DNA of 34,140 nucleotides, taken from positions 1 through 34,140 of the forward strand of contig RPQJ01000027.1 of NCBI GenBank assembly GCA_003819815.1, written 5' to 3'. Below the pieces are notes generated by a model. That model saw nothing but the letters and a program-made list of their open reading frames with translations, made no database searches and was not told the DNA's origin. Below, piece after piece: positions 26,471-34,140 of this stretch (within the stretch, counting starts at the first letter, position 1; every line of letters starts with the position of its first letter). A program made the position numbers and the translations under genes. The stretch is from Lysobacterales bacterium. Its GTDB lineage: Bacteria; Pseudomonadota; Gammaproteobacteria; Steroidobacterales; Steroidobacteraceae.

Positions 26471-29400
26471 CTACTCCATGGCCAGCAGCGACGCGTTGCC
26501 GCCGACGGCCGACGTGTTGATCGTGAGCGTGCGCTCGTGCGCGTAGCGGTGCAGGTACCGCGGGCCGCCGGCCTTCGGCCCGGTACCCGAGAGTCCACAA
26601 CCGCCGAAGGGCTGCGTGCCGACGACGGCTCCGATGATGTTGCGGTTCACGTAGACGTTGCCCGCGGCGATACGCGACGCGACGCGACGCACGGTGCTGT
26701 CGATGCGGCTGTGGATGCCGAACGTGAGGCCGTAGCCCGTCGCGTTCACGGCGTCGACCAGCGCCTCCAGGTCGCGCGCGCGGTACGTCACGACGTGGAG
26801 GATGGGACCGAAGACCTCTCGCTCGAGCACGCCAGGCGAGTCGATCTGCACGGCCAGCGGCGCCACGAACGTGCCGGCCCGCGTCTCGGCCCGCAGCGGC
26901 GCGCGGTGGGACCACTTTGCGCCGCGCACGATGCTGCGCGCATGGGACTCGAGTGCGTCGCGGGCGGCGGCGTCGATCGCGGGCCCGACGTCTGTCTCGA
27001 GGTACGCCGGATCGCCGACGACCAACTCGTCCATGTGCCCCGCGAGCAGCTTGAGCAGCCGCGGTGCGATCTCCTCCTGCACGCAGAGCACCCTGAGCGC
27101 CGAGCAGCGCTGTCCGGCGCTGTTGAAAGCGGAGTACGCGGCGTCGAGCACGACCTGTTCGGGCAGCGCCGAGCTGTCGACGATCATCGCGTTCTGCCCG
27201 CCCGTCTCGGCGATGAGCACGGCGATCGGCCCTTCGCGACCTGCAAGCGCGCGGTGGATGATCCGGGCGGTGTCGGTCGAACCCGTGAACGCGACGCCGG
27301 CGACGCGCGGATCCGCGACGAGCCGCGCGCCGACGAGCGCGCCGTCGCCCGGCAGGTAGTGCAGGACGCCGGGCGGCACGCCGGCCTCGAGCAGCAGCCG
27401 AACGGCCTGGGCGGCGACGAGCGGCGTCTGCTCCGCAGGCTTCGCGACGACGGAGTTGCCGGCGGCGAGCGCGGCGGCGACCTGACCCGTGAAGATCGCG
27501 AGAGGGAAGTTCCAGGGGCTGATGCAGGCGAACACGCCGCGCCCATGCAGCGAGATCTCGTTGCTCTCGCCGGTCGGGCCCGGCAGCCGCTCGGGCGCAC
27601 CGAAGTCGCGGCGCGTGCGCGCCGCGTAGTAGCGGAGGAAGTCGACTGCCTCGCGGACCTCGGCGACGCCGTCCGGCACCGTCTTGCCCGCCTCGCGCAC
27701 GCACATGGCGACGAGTTCGGGCAGGTTCGACTCGAAAAGTTCAGCCGCGCGTTCGAGCACGGCCGCGCGCTCGGGCGCGGGCGTCGCGTCCCAGGCCGGC
27801 TGGGCCTCCACGGCTTCGTCGACCGCGACCGCCACCTGCTCCGTGGTCGCGGTCCGCACGGTGCCGACGACCTCGCCGGTGTCGGCCGGATTGCGCACCG
27901 GCTCGGCCGGGCCGTCAAGCTCCTGGCCCGAAACCAGCGGCCCTGCGAGCCAGGGGCGCCGGGACACCCGCTGCATGCGATCCGCGAGTTCGGTGAGCAC
28001 GCGGCCGTCCGCGAGGTGGAGACCGCTCGAGTTGCGCCGCTCCGGCTGATAGATGTCGGCGGGTGCCGGGATCCGCGGGTGCGCGGCCTGCGGCGTCGCA
28101 TCGACGATCCGGACCGGGTCGGCGACGATGTTCTCGACCGGCTCCTGTTCGTTGACGATGCGGTTCACGAACGACGTGTTGGCGCCGTTCTCGAGCAGCC
28201 GCCGCACCAGGTAAGGCAGCAGGTCCTCGTGGGCGCCCACGGGTGCGTAGACGCGGCATGGAACGCCGAGGCCGTTCGGTCCCGTCGCGGCGGCGTAGAG
28301 CTCTTCGCCCATGCCGTGCAGTCGCTGGAACTCGAACTCGCGCCCGGCGCGACGCGCCATGTGCGAGATCGCTGCGACGGTGTGCGCGTTGTGCGTCGCG
28401 AACTGCGGGTACAGCTCCGCGCCCTGCTCGAGGATCAGGCGCGCGCACGCGAGGTAGGAGACGTCGGTGTTCTGCTTGCGGGTATACACAGGGTAGCCCG
28501 GCAGTCCGCGCTCCTGCGCCCGCTTGATCTCGCTGTCCCAGTACGCGCCCTTCACGAGCCGGACGTGCAGTATGCGCTGCGTCTCCCGCGCCACGCCGAT
28601 CAGGTGCCGCAGGACGTCCCGCGCGCGCTTCTGGTAGGCCTGGATCGCGACGCCGAAGCCCGGCCAGCCCGCGAGCTTCGGGCTCCGGCAGGCGGCCTCC
28701 AGCAGCTCGAGCGTGAGCTCGAGGCGCTCCGACTCCTCCATGTCGAGCGTGAGCGCGATCCCCGCGTCCTGCGCGTCGACGCACAGGTCGACGAGGCGCG
28801 GCGCGAGCTCCGCGAGCACGCGACGCCGGTGATTGCGGTCGAACCGCGGATGCAGCGCCGAGAGCTTCACGGAGATGCTCGGCCGGGCCTCGAGGTCGGG
28901 GTACTCGCCGACGCGGGCGCGCAGCGCGGCGATCGCGCCACGGTAGGAGTCGAAGTAGCGGTCGGCGTCGGCGTGCGTGAGCGCGGCCTCGCCGAGCATG
29001 TCGAAGGTGTAGCGGTAGCGGCGATTCGCGCCCTCGAGCGAGTTCCCGAGCGCCTCCTCGATCGTGCGTCCCATCACGAACTGGTGGCCCATGATGCGCA
29101 TCGCCTGACGCATGGCCGTGCGCACGACCGGCTCGCCGATGCGGCCGACCACGCGCGAGACGGCGCTGCCCGGCGTGGCGAGGTCGCGCGGATCGAGACG
29201 CACGATGCGGCCGGTCAGCATGAGGCTCCAGGTCGAGGCGTTCACGAACAGCGACTGGCTGTCCCAGAGGTGGCTCGCCCAGTCCCCGGCCTTGAGCTTG
29301 TCGGCGATCAGGCGGTCGGCCGTCTCGTCGTCGGGGATCCGGAGCAGCGCCTCGGCGAGGCACATCAGGATCACGCCCTCCTGGGAGGAGAGGTCGTACT

Positions 29401-29653
29401 GGCGCAGGAACGCATCGAGGCCGCTGCGGCTCGCGGGCGCCGCGCGGACCGCGTCGACCAGACGGGCCGCCGTGGCCTGCACGCTGGCCGCAGTCGCGTC
29501 GTCGAATCGCGCCGCGTCCGCGAGCTGCCGGACCAGCGCCTGCTCGTCCGCGAGGAAACGCTCGTTGATCGCGAGCCCCGTCGGGGTCTGCAGGTCGGCG
29601 GGGTCGCGGAACAGGAAACGCGGGGCGGGGCCCGCTGCGCGCACGTCGTTCAT
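26471..29653 (-). CDS. putA: bifunctional proline dehydrogenase / L-glutamate gamma-semialdehyde dehydrogenase
   Basis: Oxidises proline to glutamate in two steps with channelled intermediate. 1060 residues. An N-terminal helical arm is followed by the FAD proline dehydrogenase barrel (SVKLSALHPRFDRN, LTLDMEESERLELTLELLE, HVRLVKGAYWDSEIKRAQE, YPQFATHNAHTVAAI, EFEFQRLHGMGEELY) and an aldehyde dehydrogenase domain (ISPWNFPLAIFTGQVAAAL, FTGSTDTARII, LIAETGGQNAMIV, catalytic Cys850 in FNSAGQRCSALRV, PFGGCGLSGTGPKAGG). E. coli PutA (1320) adds an N-terminal ribbon-helix-helix DNA-binding domain and a C-terminal domain; both are absent, so this enzyme should not repress its own gene. No clear ribosome-binding site precedes ATG 29653. 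Confidence 0.97.
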   Translation of the reverse strand: MNDVRAAGPAPRFLFRDPADLQTPTGLAINERFLADEQALVRQLADAARFDDATAASVQATAARLVDAVRAAPASRSGLDAFLRQYDLSSQEGVILMCLAEALLRIPDDETADRLIADKLKAGDWASHLWDSQSLFVNASTWSLMLTGRIVRLDPRDLATPGSAVSRVVGRIGEPVVRTAMRQAMRIMGHQFVMGRTIEEALGNSLEGANRRYRYTFDMLGEAALTHADADRYFDSYRGAIAALRARVGEYPDLEARPSISVKLSALHPRFDRNHRRRVLAELAPRLVDLCVDAQDAGIALTLDMEESERLELTLELLEAACRSPKLAGWPGFGVAIQAYQKRARDVLRHLIGVARETQRILHVRLVKGAYWDSEIKRAQERGLPGYPVYTRKQNTDVSYLACARLILEQGAELYPQFATHNAHTVAAISHMARRAGREFEFQRLHGMGEELYAAATGPNGLGVPCRVYAPVGAHEDLLPYLVRRLLENGANTSFVNRIVNEQEPVENIVADPVRIVDATPQAAHPRIPAPADIYQPERRNSSGLHLADGRVLTELADRMQRVSRRPWLAGPLVSGQELDGPAEPVRNPADTGEVVGTVRTATTEQVAVAVDEAVEAQPAWDATPAPERAAVLERAAELFESNLPELVAMCVREAGKTVPDGVAEVREAVDFLRYYAARTRRDFGAPERLPGPTGESNEISLHGRGVFACISPWNFPLAIFTGQVAAALAAGNSVVAKPAEQTPLVAAQAVRLLLEAGVPPGVLHYLPGDGALVGARLVADPRVAGVAFTGSTDTARIIHRALAGREGPIAVLIAETGGQNAMIVDSSALPEQVVLDAAYSAFNSAGQRCSALRVLCVQEEIAPRLLKLLAGHMDELVVGDPAYLETDVGPAIDAAARDALESHARSIVRGAKWSHRAPLRAETRAGTFVAPLAVQIDSPGVLEREVFGPILHVVTYRARDLEALVDAVNATGYGLTFGIHSRIDSTVRRVASRIAAGNVYVNRNIIGAVVGTQPFGGCGLSGTGPKAGGPRYLHRYAHERTLTINTSAVGGNASLLAME

Positions 29654-29698
29654 GACTCAGACTCGGGCCGAGGTGCGCGGATTCTAGCCAAAGGCGCC

Positions 29699-29724
29699 GG
29701 CCCGCGGGCGGAAGCCTGCGGGCC
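29699..29724 (-). terminator. hairpin downstream of the DUF481 gene
   Basis: An 11-bp stem with one mismatch (29699-29709 with 29714-29724, arm GGCCCGCGGGC, loop GGAA) lies 18 bp past the DUF481 stop on the minus strand. It is followed by a weak T-containing stretch (CTTTGG). Probably a terminator of modest strength; putA starts 46 bp further on. Confidence 0.55.
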
Positions 29725-29742
29725 GGGCCGGTCGATCACCGG

Positions 29743-30510
29743 CTACTTGGTCTCGTACAGGAGGCCGACCGTCGTGAGCGTGTCGGTCTTGTCCGTGCCG
29801 GGTACGACGTCCGTGTTGTGGCGGACCTGATACCCCACGCGCAGGCCGAGCGCGCCCGAGATCGTGACCTCGAGCCCGAGGTCGTTCTGCAGGTACGTGT
29901 TGTCGGAGCCCGCCTCGACCAGGAAGCGGTCGACGATCTTGGTCGTCTCGGTGAGCTGGTGCTCGAACCCGACGTCGCCGCGGAAGATCACCGAGTCCTC
30001 GGACTCGCCGGGTCCCCGGCGGTTGCAGTCCGGCACGTCCTCGGGCACGACCGCGTCGAGACAGGGGCCGCGGCGATCGGCGAAGCGGTAGCCCGGGCCA
30101 CCCTGCACCCAGAGCTTCGTGCGCTCCTCGTCGATGAGCCGGTAGCCGAGACCGGCGGCGAGCGAGGCCTGGTACTCGAACGCGCTGAACTCGTCGTTCT
30201 CGTAGCGGCCTGCACCGAAAGCGTAGGCGCGCTCCGTGAACTTGTAGTCCGATTGCCCACGGAACTCCCAGCGCTCGGCGGTGGTGTCGCTGTTGGAGCT
30301 GGCGTAGTTTCCGGCGAACCCGACCGTGTGCGTCCACTGGTCGAGCGTGTTCCTGAGCTCGAGCGCGGCGGTCACCGACTCGTTTTCGCTGTTGCCACTC
30401 GCGAACGAGGCGCCGAGTTCGCCCTTGCCGGTCCAGTCGGCGAGCGCGGGCGCGTTCACCCCCGAAAAGGCCAGCACGACCGCCACGGACCGAAAATGCT
30501 TCATCTTCAT
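29743..30510 (-). CDS. DUF481 family outer-membrane beta-barrel protein
   Basis: 255 residues. A signal peptide (MKMKHFRSVAVVLAFSGVNAPALA, about 24 residues) is followed by alternating strands typical of DUF481 (YdiY-type 'salt-induced' outer-membrane) proteins: WTGKGELGASFASGNSENES, LGYRLIDEERTKLWVQGGPGYRF, FRGDVGFEHQLTETTKI, YLQNDLGLEVTISGALGLRVGYQVRHN, ending TVGLLYETK. The centre carries an insert with two Cys (RRGPCLDAVVPEDVPDC), possibly a disulfide loop. ATG 30510 is selected from three clustered ATG codons because AGGAG lies 7 nt upstream. A -10-like TATACT at 30555-30550 lies upstream. Function unknown beyond envelope location. Confidence 0.87.
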   Translation of the reverse strand: MKMKHFRSVAVVLAFSGVNAPALADWTGKGELGASFASGNSENESVTAALELRNTLDQWTHTVGFAGNYASSNSDTTAERWEFRGQSDYKFTERAYAFGAGRYENDEFSAFEYQASLAAGLGYRLIDEERTKLWVQGGPGYRFADRRGPCLDAVVPEDVPDCNRRGPGESEDSVIFRGDVGFEHQLTETTKIVDRFLVEAGSDNTYLQNDLGLEVTISGALGLRVGYQVRHNTDVVPGTDKTDTLTTVGLLYETK

Positions 30511-30620
30511 CTGCATGCTCCTGAATGCCCCCTTCCGAAAGGACGCGCGAGTATAGCGAGGCGCCCTCTTGCCGGCACGCGGCCGCGCCGGGAGAATCGA
30601 CCCGTCACGGAGGTCCATGG

Positions 30621-31397
30621 ATGACTGCAGAAGCGCACAAGGTCGTCGCGACCGAATCGAATTTCAGGCAGGCGGTGGTCGAGGCGTCGCAGGCCCGGCC
30701 GGTGCTGGTCGATTTCTGGGCCCCGTGGTGCGGCCCCTGCCGCACCCTGATGCCCATGCTCGATCGCCTCGCCGACGACTACGGCGGCCGTTTCGCGCTC
30801 GCCAAGGTCAACACCGACGAGGAAGGCCGGATCGCCGGTCACTACGGCATCCGCAGCATCCCGACGGTGCTGCTGTTCCACCACGGCGAGGTCGTCGACC
30901 AGTTCGTCGGCGTGCAGCCGGAGTCCACGATCCGCGAACTGATCGACCGACACCTCGACGGCGGGACGCCTGCGGCGCAGCCCAGCGGCCCGGCGGCGCT
31001 CGCCGCCGCGCAGCTCGACGCACGCGATGCCGTCGCGGCGGCCGCGTCGATCTCGGAGCTCGAAGCCGCGGAGCCCGGGCACCCGTCCCTGGCGTCGCTG
31101 CGGGCGAGGCTGGCGTTCCTGGAGGCCGCGATCGCGCGCCCGGACGTGGCGGCATTGCGGACCGCGCTCGAGGCGGATCCGCGCGACGCCGCGTCGCGTC
31201 ATGCATTGGCCGCGCACCACGCGCTGGCGGGGGACTGGGCCACCGCCCTCTCGGAGTGGCTCGAACTGATGCGCCAGGACCGCGCGTGGGGCGACGACCT
31301 CGCGCGACGCAGCGTGCTGATGGCGTTCGACGTCCTCGGCGAGACTCACGAGCTCGTGGCGCCGGCGCGACGCCGCATGGCGAGTCTCCTGCACTGA
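30621..31397 (+). CDS. thioredoxin-TPR co-chaperone (YbbN/CnoX-like)
   Basis: 258 residues: a thioredoxin domain (residues 8-110) followed by a TPR-like helical C-terminus (about 125-258, LEAAEPGHPSLASLRARLAFL, ALAAHHALAGDWATALSEWLELM). This is the architecture of YbbN/CnoX, which protects substrates from over-oxidation and hands them to GroEL or DnaK. The active site here is the complete WCGPC (Cys37, Cys40), as in classical thioredoxin, whereas E. coli YbbN has lost one Cys. ATG 30621 has a strong ribosome-binding site GGAGG 7 nt upstream. It is divergent from the DUF481 gene. Confidence 0.92.
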   Translation: MTAEAHKVVATESNFRQAVVEASQARPVLVDFWAPWCGPCRTLMPMLDRLADDYGGRFALAKVNTDEEGRIAGHYGIRSIPTVLLFHHGEVVDQFVGVQPESTIRELIDRHLDGGTPAAQPSGPAALAAAQLDARDAVAAAASISELEAAEPGHPSLASLRARLAFLEAAIARPDVAALRTALEADPRDAASRHALAAHHALAGDWATALSEWLELMRQDRAWGDDLARRSVLMAFDVLGETHELVAPARRRMASLLH

Positions 31398-31441
31398 CCT
31401 GCGCGGTCGTCGGCGCCGGATGACACCCGCGGATTTCTCTC

Positions 31442-31471
31442 TTGCCCGGCACGCCCGGCCGCAGTTATAAA
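31442..31471 (+). promoter_or_regulatory. promoter of the small acidic protein gene
   Basis: A -35 TTGCCC (31442-31447) and an AT-rich -10 TTATAAAT (hexamer TTATAA at 31465-31470, 17-bp spacer, or TATAAA at 31466-31471, 18-bp spacer). The predicted leader is about 33 nt. The -10 stands out in an otherwise GC-rich stretch. Confidence 0.6.
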
Positions 31472-31510
31472 TCGCGCGAAACTCGACGGTGGGTCCCGGC
31501 AGGTCCAACG

Positions 31511-31762
31511 ATGAGCGAGAAGCCTGAATCCGACGACTTCGAAGACGAAGACGAGGAAGAGGTGTCGAGCGACGACGAGTCGCTCGACGTGGATCGCCTC
31601 ATGCAGGATCTCGACAAGCGCAAGCGCGGTGCCGCGCGGGGCGCCGAGCCCGCGTGGCGCAAGCTCGAGCGGCTGCTCGAGCAGAAACGCACCACCGAGC
31701 TGCTGCTCGATTTCGACGATTACGATCTCGGTGACACGCCGAAGTCTCCCCGGAAGCGATGA
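31511..31762 (+). CDS. small acidic protein (PA3496-like), function unknown
   Basis: 83 residues. The first half is extremely acidic (DDFEDEDEEEVSSDDESLDV) and likely disordered. The second half is basic, then forms an amphipathic helix WRKLERLLEQKRTTELLLDF and ends DDYDLGD-x5-RKR. The helix with a short acidic tail resembles the small proteins annotated as PA3496 family in pseudomonads and relatives; the match is by pattern only. No signal peptide or membrane segment. It has its own promoter, and its TGA stop shares a base with the left arm of the inverted repeat at 31762. Confidence 0.72.
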   Translation: MSEKPESDDFEDEDEEEVSSDDESLDVDRLMQDLDKRKRGAARGAEPAWRKLERLLEQKRTTELLLDFDDYDLGDTPKSPRKR

Positions 31763-31832
31763 GGTGCCGGGTTTAAGTTTCGCAAGTTCGCGTCTTTCCT
31801 GCGCGAACTTGCGAAACTTAAACCCGGCACCT
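31762..31832. terminator. perfect 31-bp inverted repeat joining two convergent stop codons
   Basis: Arms 31762-31792 and 31802-31832 are perfectly complementary over 31 bp with a 9-nt loop (31793-31801). The outer part reads GGTGCCGGGTTTAAGTTTCG. The TGA of the small acidic protein ends on the first base of the left arm. The last two bases of the right arm belong to the CTA that is the dnaE2 stop on the other strand. It probably acts as a bidirectional terminator; the arms are far longer than a normal one, so a REP/MITE-type element is possible. Confidence 0.9.
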
Positions 31833-34140
31833 AGTGGAAGTCGCGCGAGGGCGCGACGAGGTCGCCGAGCCAGTGCGACAGGTCGCTGATCCGCCGCACG
31901 ACCACGTGCCGCACCTCGCCCTCGACCTGCAGCTCCCCCAGCACGCCCATCAGCCGCGACCCGACGAGCGCGCGCCGCTGCCGTTCGGCGACTTGCCGCC
32001 ACACGATGATGTTCACGCTGCCCGCCTCGTCCTCGAGCGTCACGAAGGTGACGCCGGAAGCGCTGCCCGGGCGCTGCCGCGTCACGACGAGCCCCGCCGC
32101 GCGGACCATGGCGCCGTGCGTGCGCGCGCGCAGCGCGGCCGAGGAAAGAAAACCGCGCGCGTCGAGACGGGCCCGCAGCAGCGCGACCGGATGGCGGCGC
32201 AGCGTGAGGCCCGTGGAGGCGTAGTCGGACACGACGTCCTGCCCCTCGGCGGGCGCGCGCAGCAGCGGGATTCCCTCGGCGATGCGAGGCTCCGGCAGGA
32301 TCGGTAACGGCGCCTCGACGCCCGCGACGTTCCACGCGGCGCGGTGCCGGTGCCCTGCAAGACCCTCGAGCGCGCCGGCGGCGGCGAGGCAGCCGAGCTC
32401 GCGGCGCCCGAGGCCCGCGCGCAGCGCGAGATCCTGCACGTCGGTCCACGCCCCCGCGCGTCGCGCCGCGACGAGCCGATGTCCCGCGTCCTCGCTGAGC
32501 CCCTTCACGAGCCGGAGCCCGAGCCTGAGCGCGGGCTCGTCGCCCCGGCCGGTTTCGAGGGTGCAATCCCAGTCGCTCGCGCACGCGTCGACCGGACGCA
32601 CCTCGACGCCGTGCCGCTGCGCGTCCTGCACGAGCTGCGACGGCGAGTAGAACCCCATCGGCTGGCTGTTGACGAGCGCCGCGGCGAAGGCGGCGGGCTC
32701 GTGGCGCTTGAGCCAGGCCGACACGTACACGAGCAGCGCGAAGCTCGCCGCGTGGGATTCGGGGAAGCCGTATTCGCCGAACCCCAGGATCTGCCGGAAG
32801 ATCTGCTTCGCGAACGCCTCCGGGTAGCCGCGCTCGTGCATGCCGCGGATCAGGCGTTCCTCGAAGTGCCCGAGACCGCCCTTGCGCTTCCAGGCCGCCA
32901 TCGCACGGCGCAGCTGGTCGGCCTCGCCTGCCGTGAACCCGGCCGCGACGATCGCGAGTTGCATGACCTGCTCCTGGAAGATCGGCACGCCGAGCGTGCG
33001 CCTGAGCACGCCCTCGACCTCGGCGCTCGGGTACGTCACGGGCTCGATCCCGGCGCGGCGGCGCAGGTACGGGTGCACCATGTCGCCCTGGATGGGGCCC
33101 GGCCGGATGATCGCCACCTCGATCACGAGATCGTAGTACGTACGCGGCCGCATTCGCGGCAGCATCGCCATCTGCGCGCGCGACTCGATCTGGAACACCC
33201 CGACCGTGTCGGCGTGACCGATCATGTCGTAGACGGCCGGGTCCTCGGCGGGCACCGTCGCAAGCGTCCAGTGCCGCCGGCGGTGAGCCTCGACGAGGTC
33301 GAACGCGCGGCGGATCGCGGCCAGCATGCCGAGACCGAGGATGTCGACCTTCAGGAGCCCGAGCGCGTCGAGGTCGTCCTTGTCCCACTGGATCACGGTG
33401 CGCTCCGGCATCGCCGCGTTCTCGACCGGCACGAGTTCCTCGAGAAGGTCGCGCGCGATCACGAAGCCGCCGACGTGCTGCGACAGGTGCCGCGGAAAGC
33501 CGAGCAGCGTGCGCGCGAGCGCGAGCACGCGGCCGAGCACCGGGCTCGCGGGGTCGAGGCCGGCCTCGCGGACGCGCTCGTCGTCGATGCGCGAGCCGTC
33601 CCACCACTGCATCGAGCGCGCGAGCGCCTCGACCTGCAGCGCGTCGAGCCCGAGCGCCTTCGCGACGTCGCGCAGCGCGCTGCGCGGGCGGTAGCAGATC
33701 ACGGTGGCCGCGAGCGCCGCGCGGTGGCGGCCGTACTTCGCGTAGACGTACTGGATCACCTCCTCGCGGCGCTCGTGCTCGAAATCGACGTCGATGTCGG
33801 GCGGCTCGTTGCGCTCGCGCGAAACGAACCGCTCGAACAGGAGCGACATCCGCGCCGGATCGACCTCGGTGATGCCGAGGCAGTAGCAGACGGCGGAATT
33901 GGCGGCCGAGCCGCGGCCCTGGCAGAGGATGCCGCGCGAGCGCGCGTAGCCCACGATGTCGTGCACGGTGAGGAAGTACGACTCGTAGCCGAGCTCGGCG
34001 ACGAGCGCGAGCTCGTGCTCGACGAGCGCGCGCGCGGAAGCAGGCACCCCCTCGGGCCAGCGCTGGCGCGCGCCCTGCTCGGTGAGCTTGCGCAGCCACC
34101 CGGACGGTGTCTCGCCCTCGGGCACGATCTCGCGCGGGTA
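31831..34140 (-). CDS. dnaE2: error-prone DNA polymerase DnaE2 (C-terminal part, runs off the window)
   Basis: C-family polymerase alpha subunit of the mutagenic DnaE2/ImuC type that works with ImuA-ImuB in damage-induced translesion synthesis. 769 residues are visible; the N-terminal PHP domain and start lie beyond the right edge (the frame is open to base 34140, with YPREIVPEG preceding). Seen: [21 protein letters not shown], the palm motif [21 protein letters not shown] with two catalytic Asp (DnaE2 form, where DnaE has PDFDVDFCM), the third Asp in [48 protein letters not shown], an HhH region and a C-terminal OB fold ([19 protein letters not shown]). The stop is formed by the inverted repeat. 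imuA/imuB, if present, would be outside. Confidence 0.95.
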   Translation of the reverse strand, partial: YPREIVPEGETPSGWLRKLTEQGARQRWPEGVPASARALVEHELALVAELGYESYFLTVHDIVGYARSRGILCQGRGSAANSAVCYCLGITEVDPARMSLLFERFVSRERNEPPDIDVDFEHERREEVIQYVYAKYGRHRAALAATVICYRPRSALRDVAKALGLDALQVEALARSMQWWDGSRIDDERVREAGLDPASPVLGRVLALARTLLGFPRHLSQHVGGFVIARDLLEELVPVENAAMPERTVIQWDKDDLDALGLLKVDILGLGMLAAIRRAFDLVEAHRRRHWTLATVPAEDPAVYDMIGHADTVGVFQIESRAQMAMLPRMRPRTYYDLVIEVAIIRPGPIQGDMVHPYLRRRAGIEPVTYPSAEVEGVLRRTLGVPIFQEQVMQLAIVAAGFTAGEADQLRRAMAAWKRKGGLGHFEERLIRGMHERGYPEAFAKQIFRQILGFGEYGFPESHAASFALLVYVSAWLKRHEPAAFAAALVNSQPMGFYSPSQLVQDAQRHGVEVRPVDACASDWDCTLETGRGDEPALRLGLRLVKGLSEDAGHRLVAARRAGAWTDVQDLALRAGLGRRELGCLAAAGALEGLAGHRHRAAWNVAGVEAPLPILPEPRIAEGIPLLRAPAEGQDVVSDYASTGLTLRRHPVALLRARLDARGFLSSAALRARTHGAMVRAAGLVVTRQRPGSASGVTFVTLEDEAGSVNIIVWRQVAERQRRALVGSRLMGVLGELQVEGEVRHVVVRRISDLSHWLGDLVAPSRDFH

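Noticed and set aside
26375-29830. Very long open frame antisense to putA (over 1100 codons)
   Set aside because: Its translation is Arg/Gly/Ala/His-rich with no domain, while the opposite strand encodes an intact PutA; a third-position GC shadow.

Overview
The window looks like chromosomal DNA from a high-GC gammaproteobacterium (roughly 70% G+C by eye). Supporting evidence: gcvR-bcp divergent from dapA as in Escherichia coli, a complete mlaFEDCB operon with an mlaA lipoprotein gene, a BepA-type periplasmic protease, a YbbN-type thioredoxin, PutA, and a SUF operon led by an Rrf2/IscR-type regulator. The SUF layout (sufRBCDSUT plus a Rieske protein) and a DnaE2 polymerase suggest the Xanthomonadales/Steroidobacterales side of the class. 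That placement is inference. Most of the window is conserved housekeeping DNA, with no prophage, CRISPR array or intact mobile element. No gene-free stretch exceeds 300 bases.

Layout. 1-1413: 3' part or all of an MscS-type channel gene. 1414-1688: remnant of an IS3-family element beside tRNA-Arg(CCU). 1932-4798: an M20 aminoacyl-hydrolase and an AbgT transporter, nearly touching, a likely uptake-and-cleavage pair for acylated or p-aminobenzoyl amino acids. 4811-4930: tRNA-Ala(CGC) with promoter and strong terminator. 5003-5949: a GNAT acetyltransferase and a PrxQ/Bcp peroxiredoxin. 5981-8809 (minus): dapA, tRNA-Ser(GGA), a structured 63-bp direct duplication, apbE and a degenerate membrane-anchored histidine phosphatase. 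8925-13923 (plus): gcvR, a second bcp, a PIN-PhoH ATPase, bepA and mlaA. 13911-17019 (minus): mlaFEDCB, convergent with and overlapping mlaA.

17116-24240 (plus): a tightly coupled SUF iron-sulfur operon, sufR-B-C-D-S-U-T, then a Rieske-type ferredoxin and a SixA-type phosphatase, behind a promoter that overlaps an IscR-type operator. 24274-29653 (minus): an SDR oxidoreductase, L-serine dehydratase and bifunctional PutA, an amino-acid catabolism block. 29743-30510 (minus): a DUF481 outer-membrane protein. 30621-31762 (plus): a thioredoxin-TPR co-chaperone and a small acidic protein. 31831-34140 (minus): the C-terminal part of DnaE2, running off the right edge. A perfect 31-bp inverted repeat joins the stop codons of the last two convergent genes.

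Most of the window needs no new biology. The best candidate for something undescribed is 7591-7787. Two identical 63-bp copies, 120 bp apart, each resemble the 3' end of a tRNA (T-arm, acceptor strand, CCA, terminator hairpin) facing the real tRNA-Ser. They are joined by further hairpins, and the start codon of apbE lies inside one copy. Secondary points are the 31-bp inverted repeat, a histidine phosphatase whose second catalytic His is Tyr, a Bcp paralogue without the usual resolving Cys, and the SUF operator.
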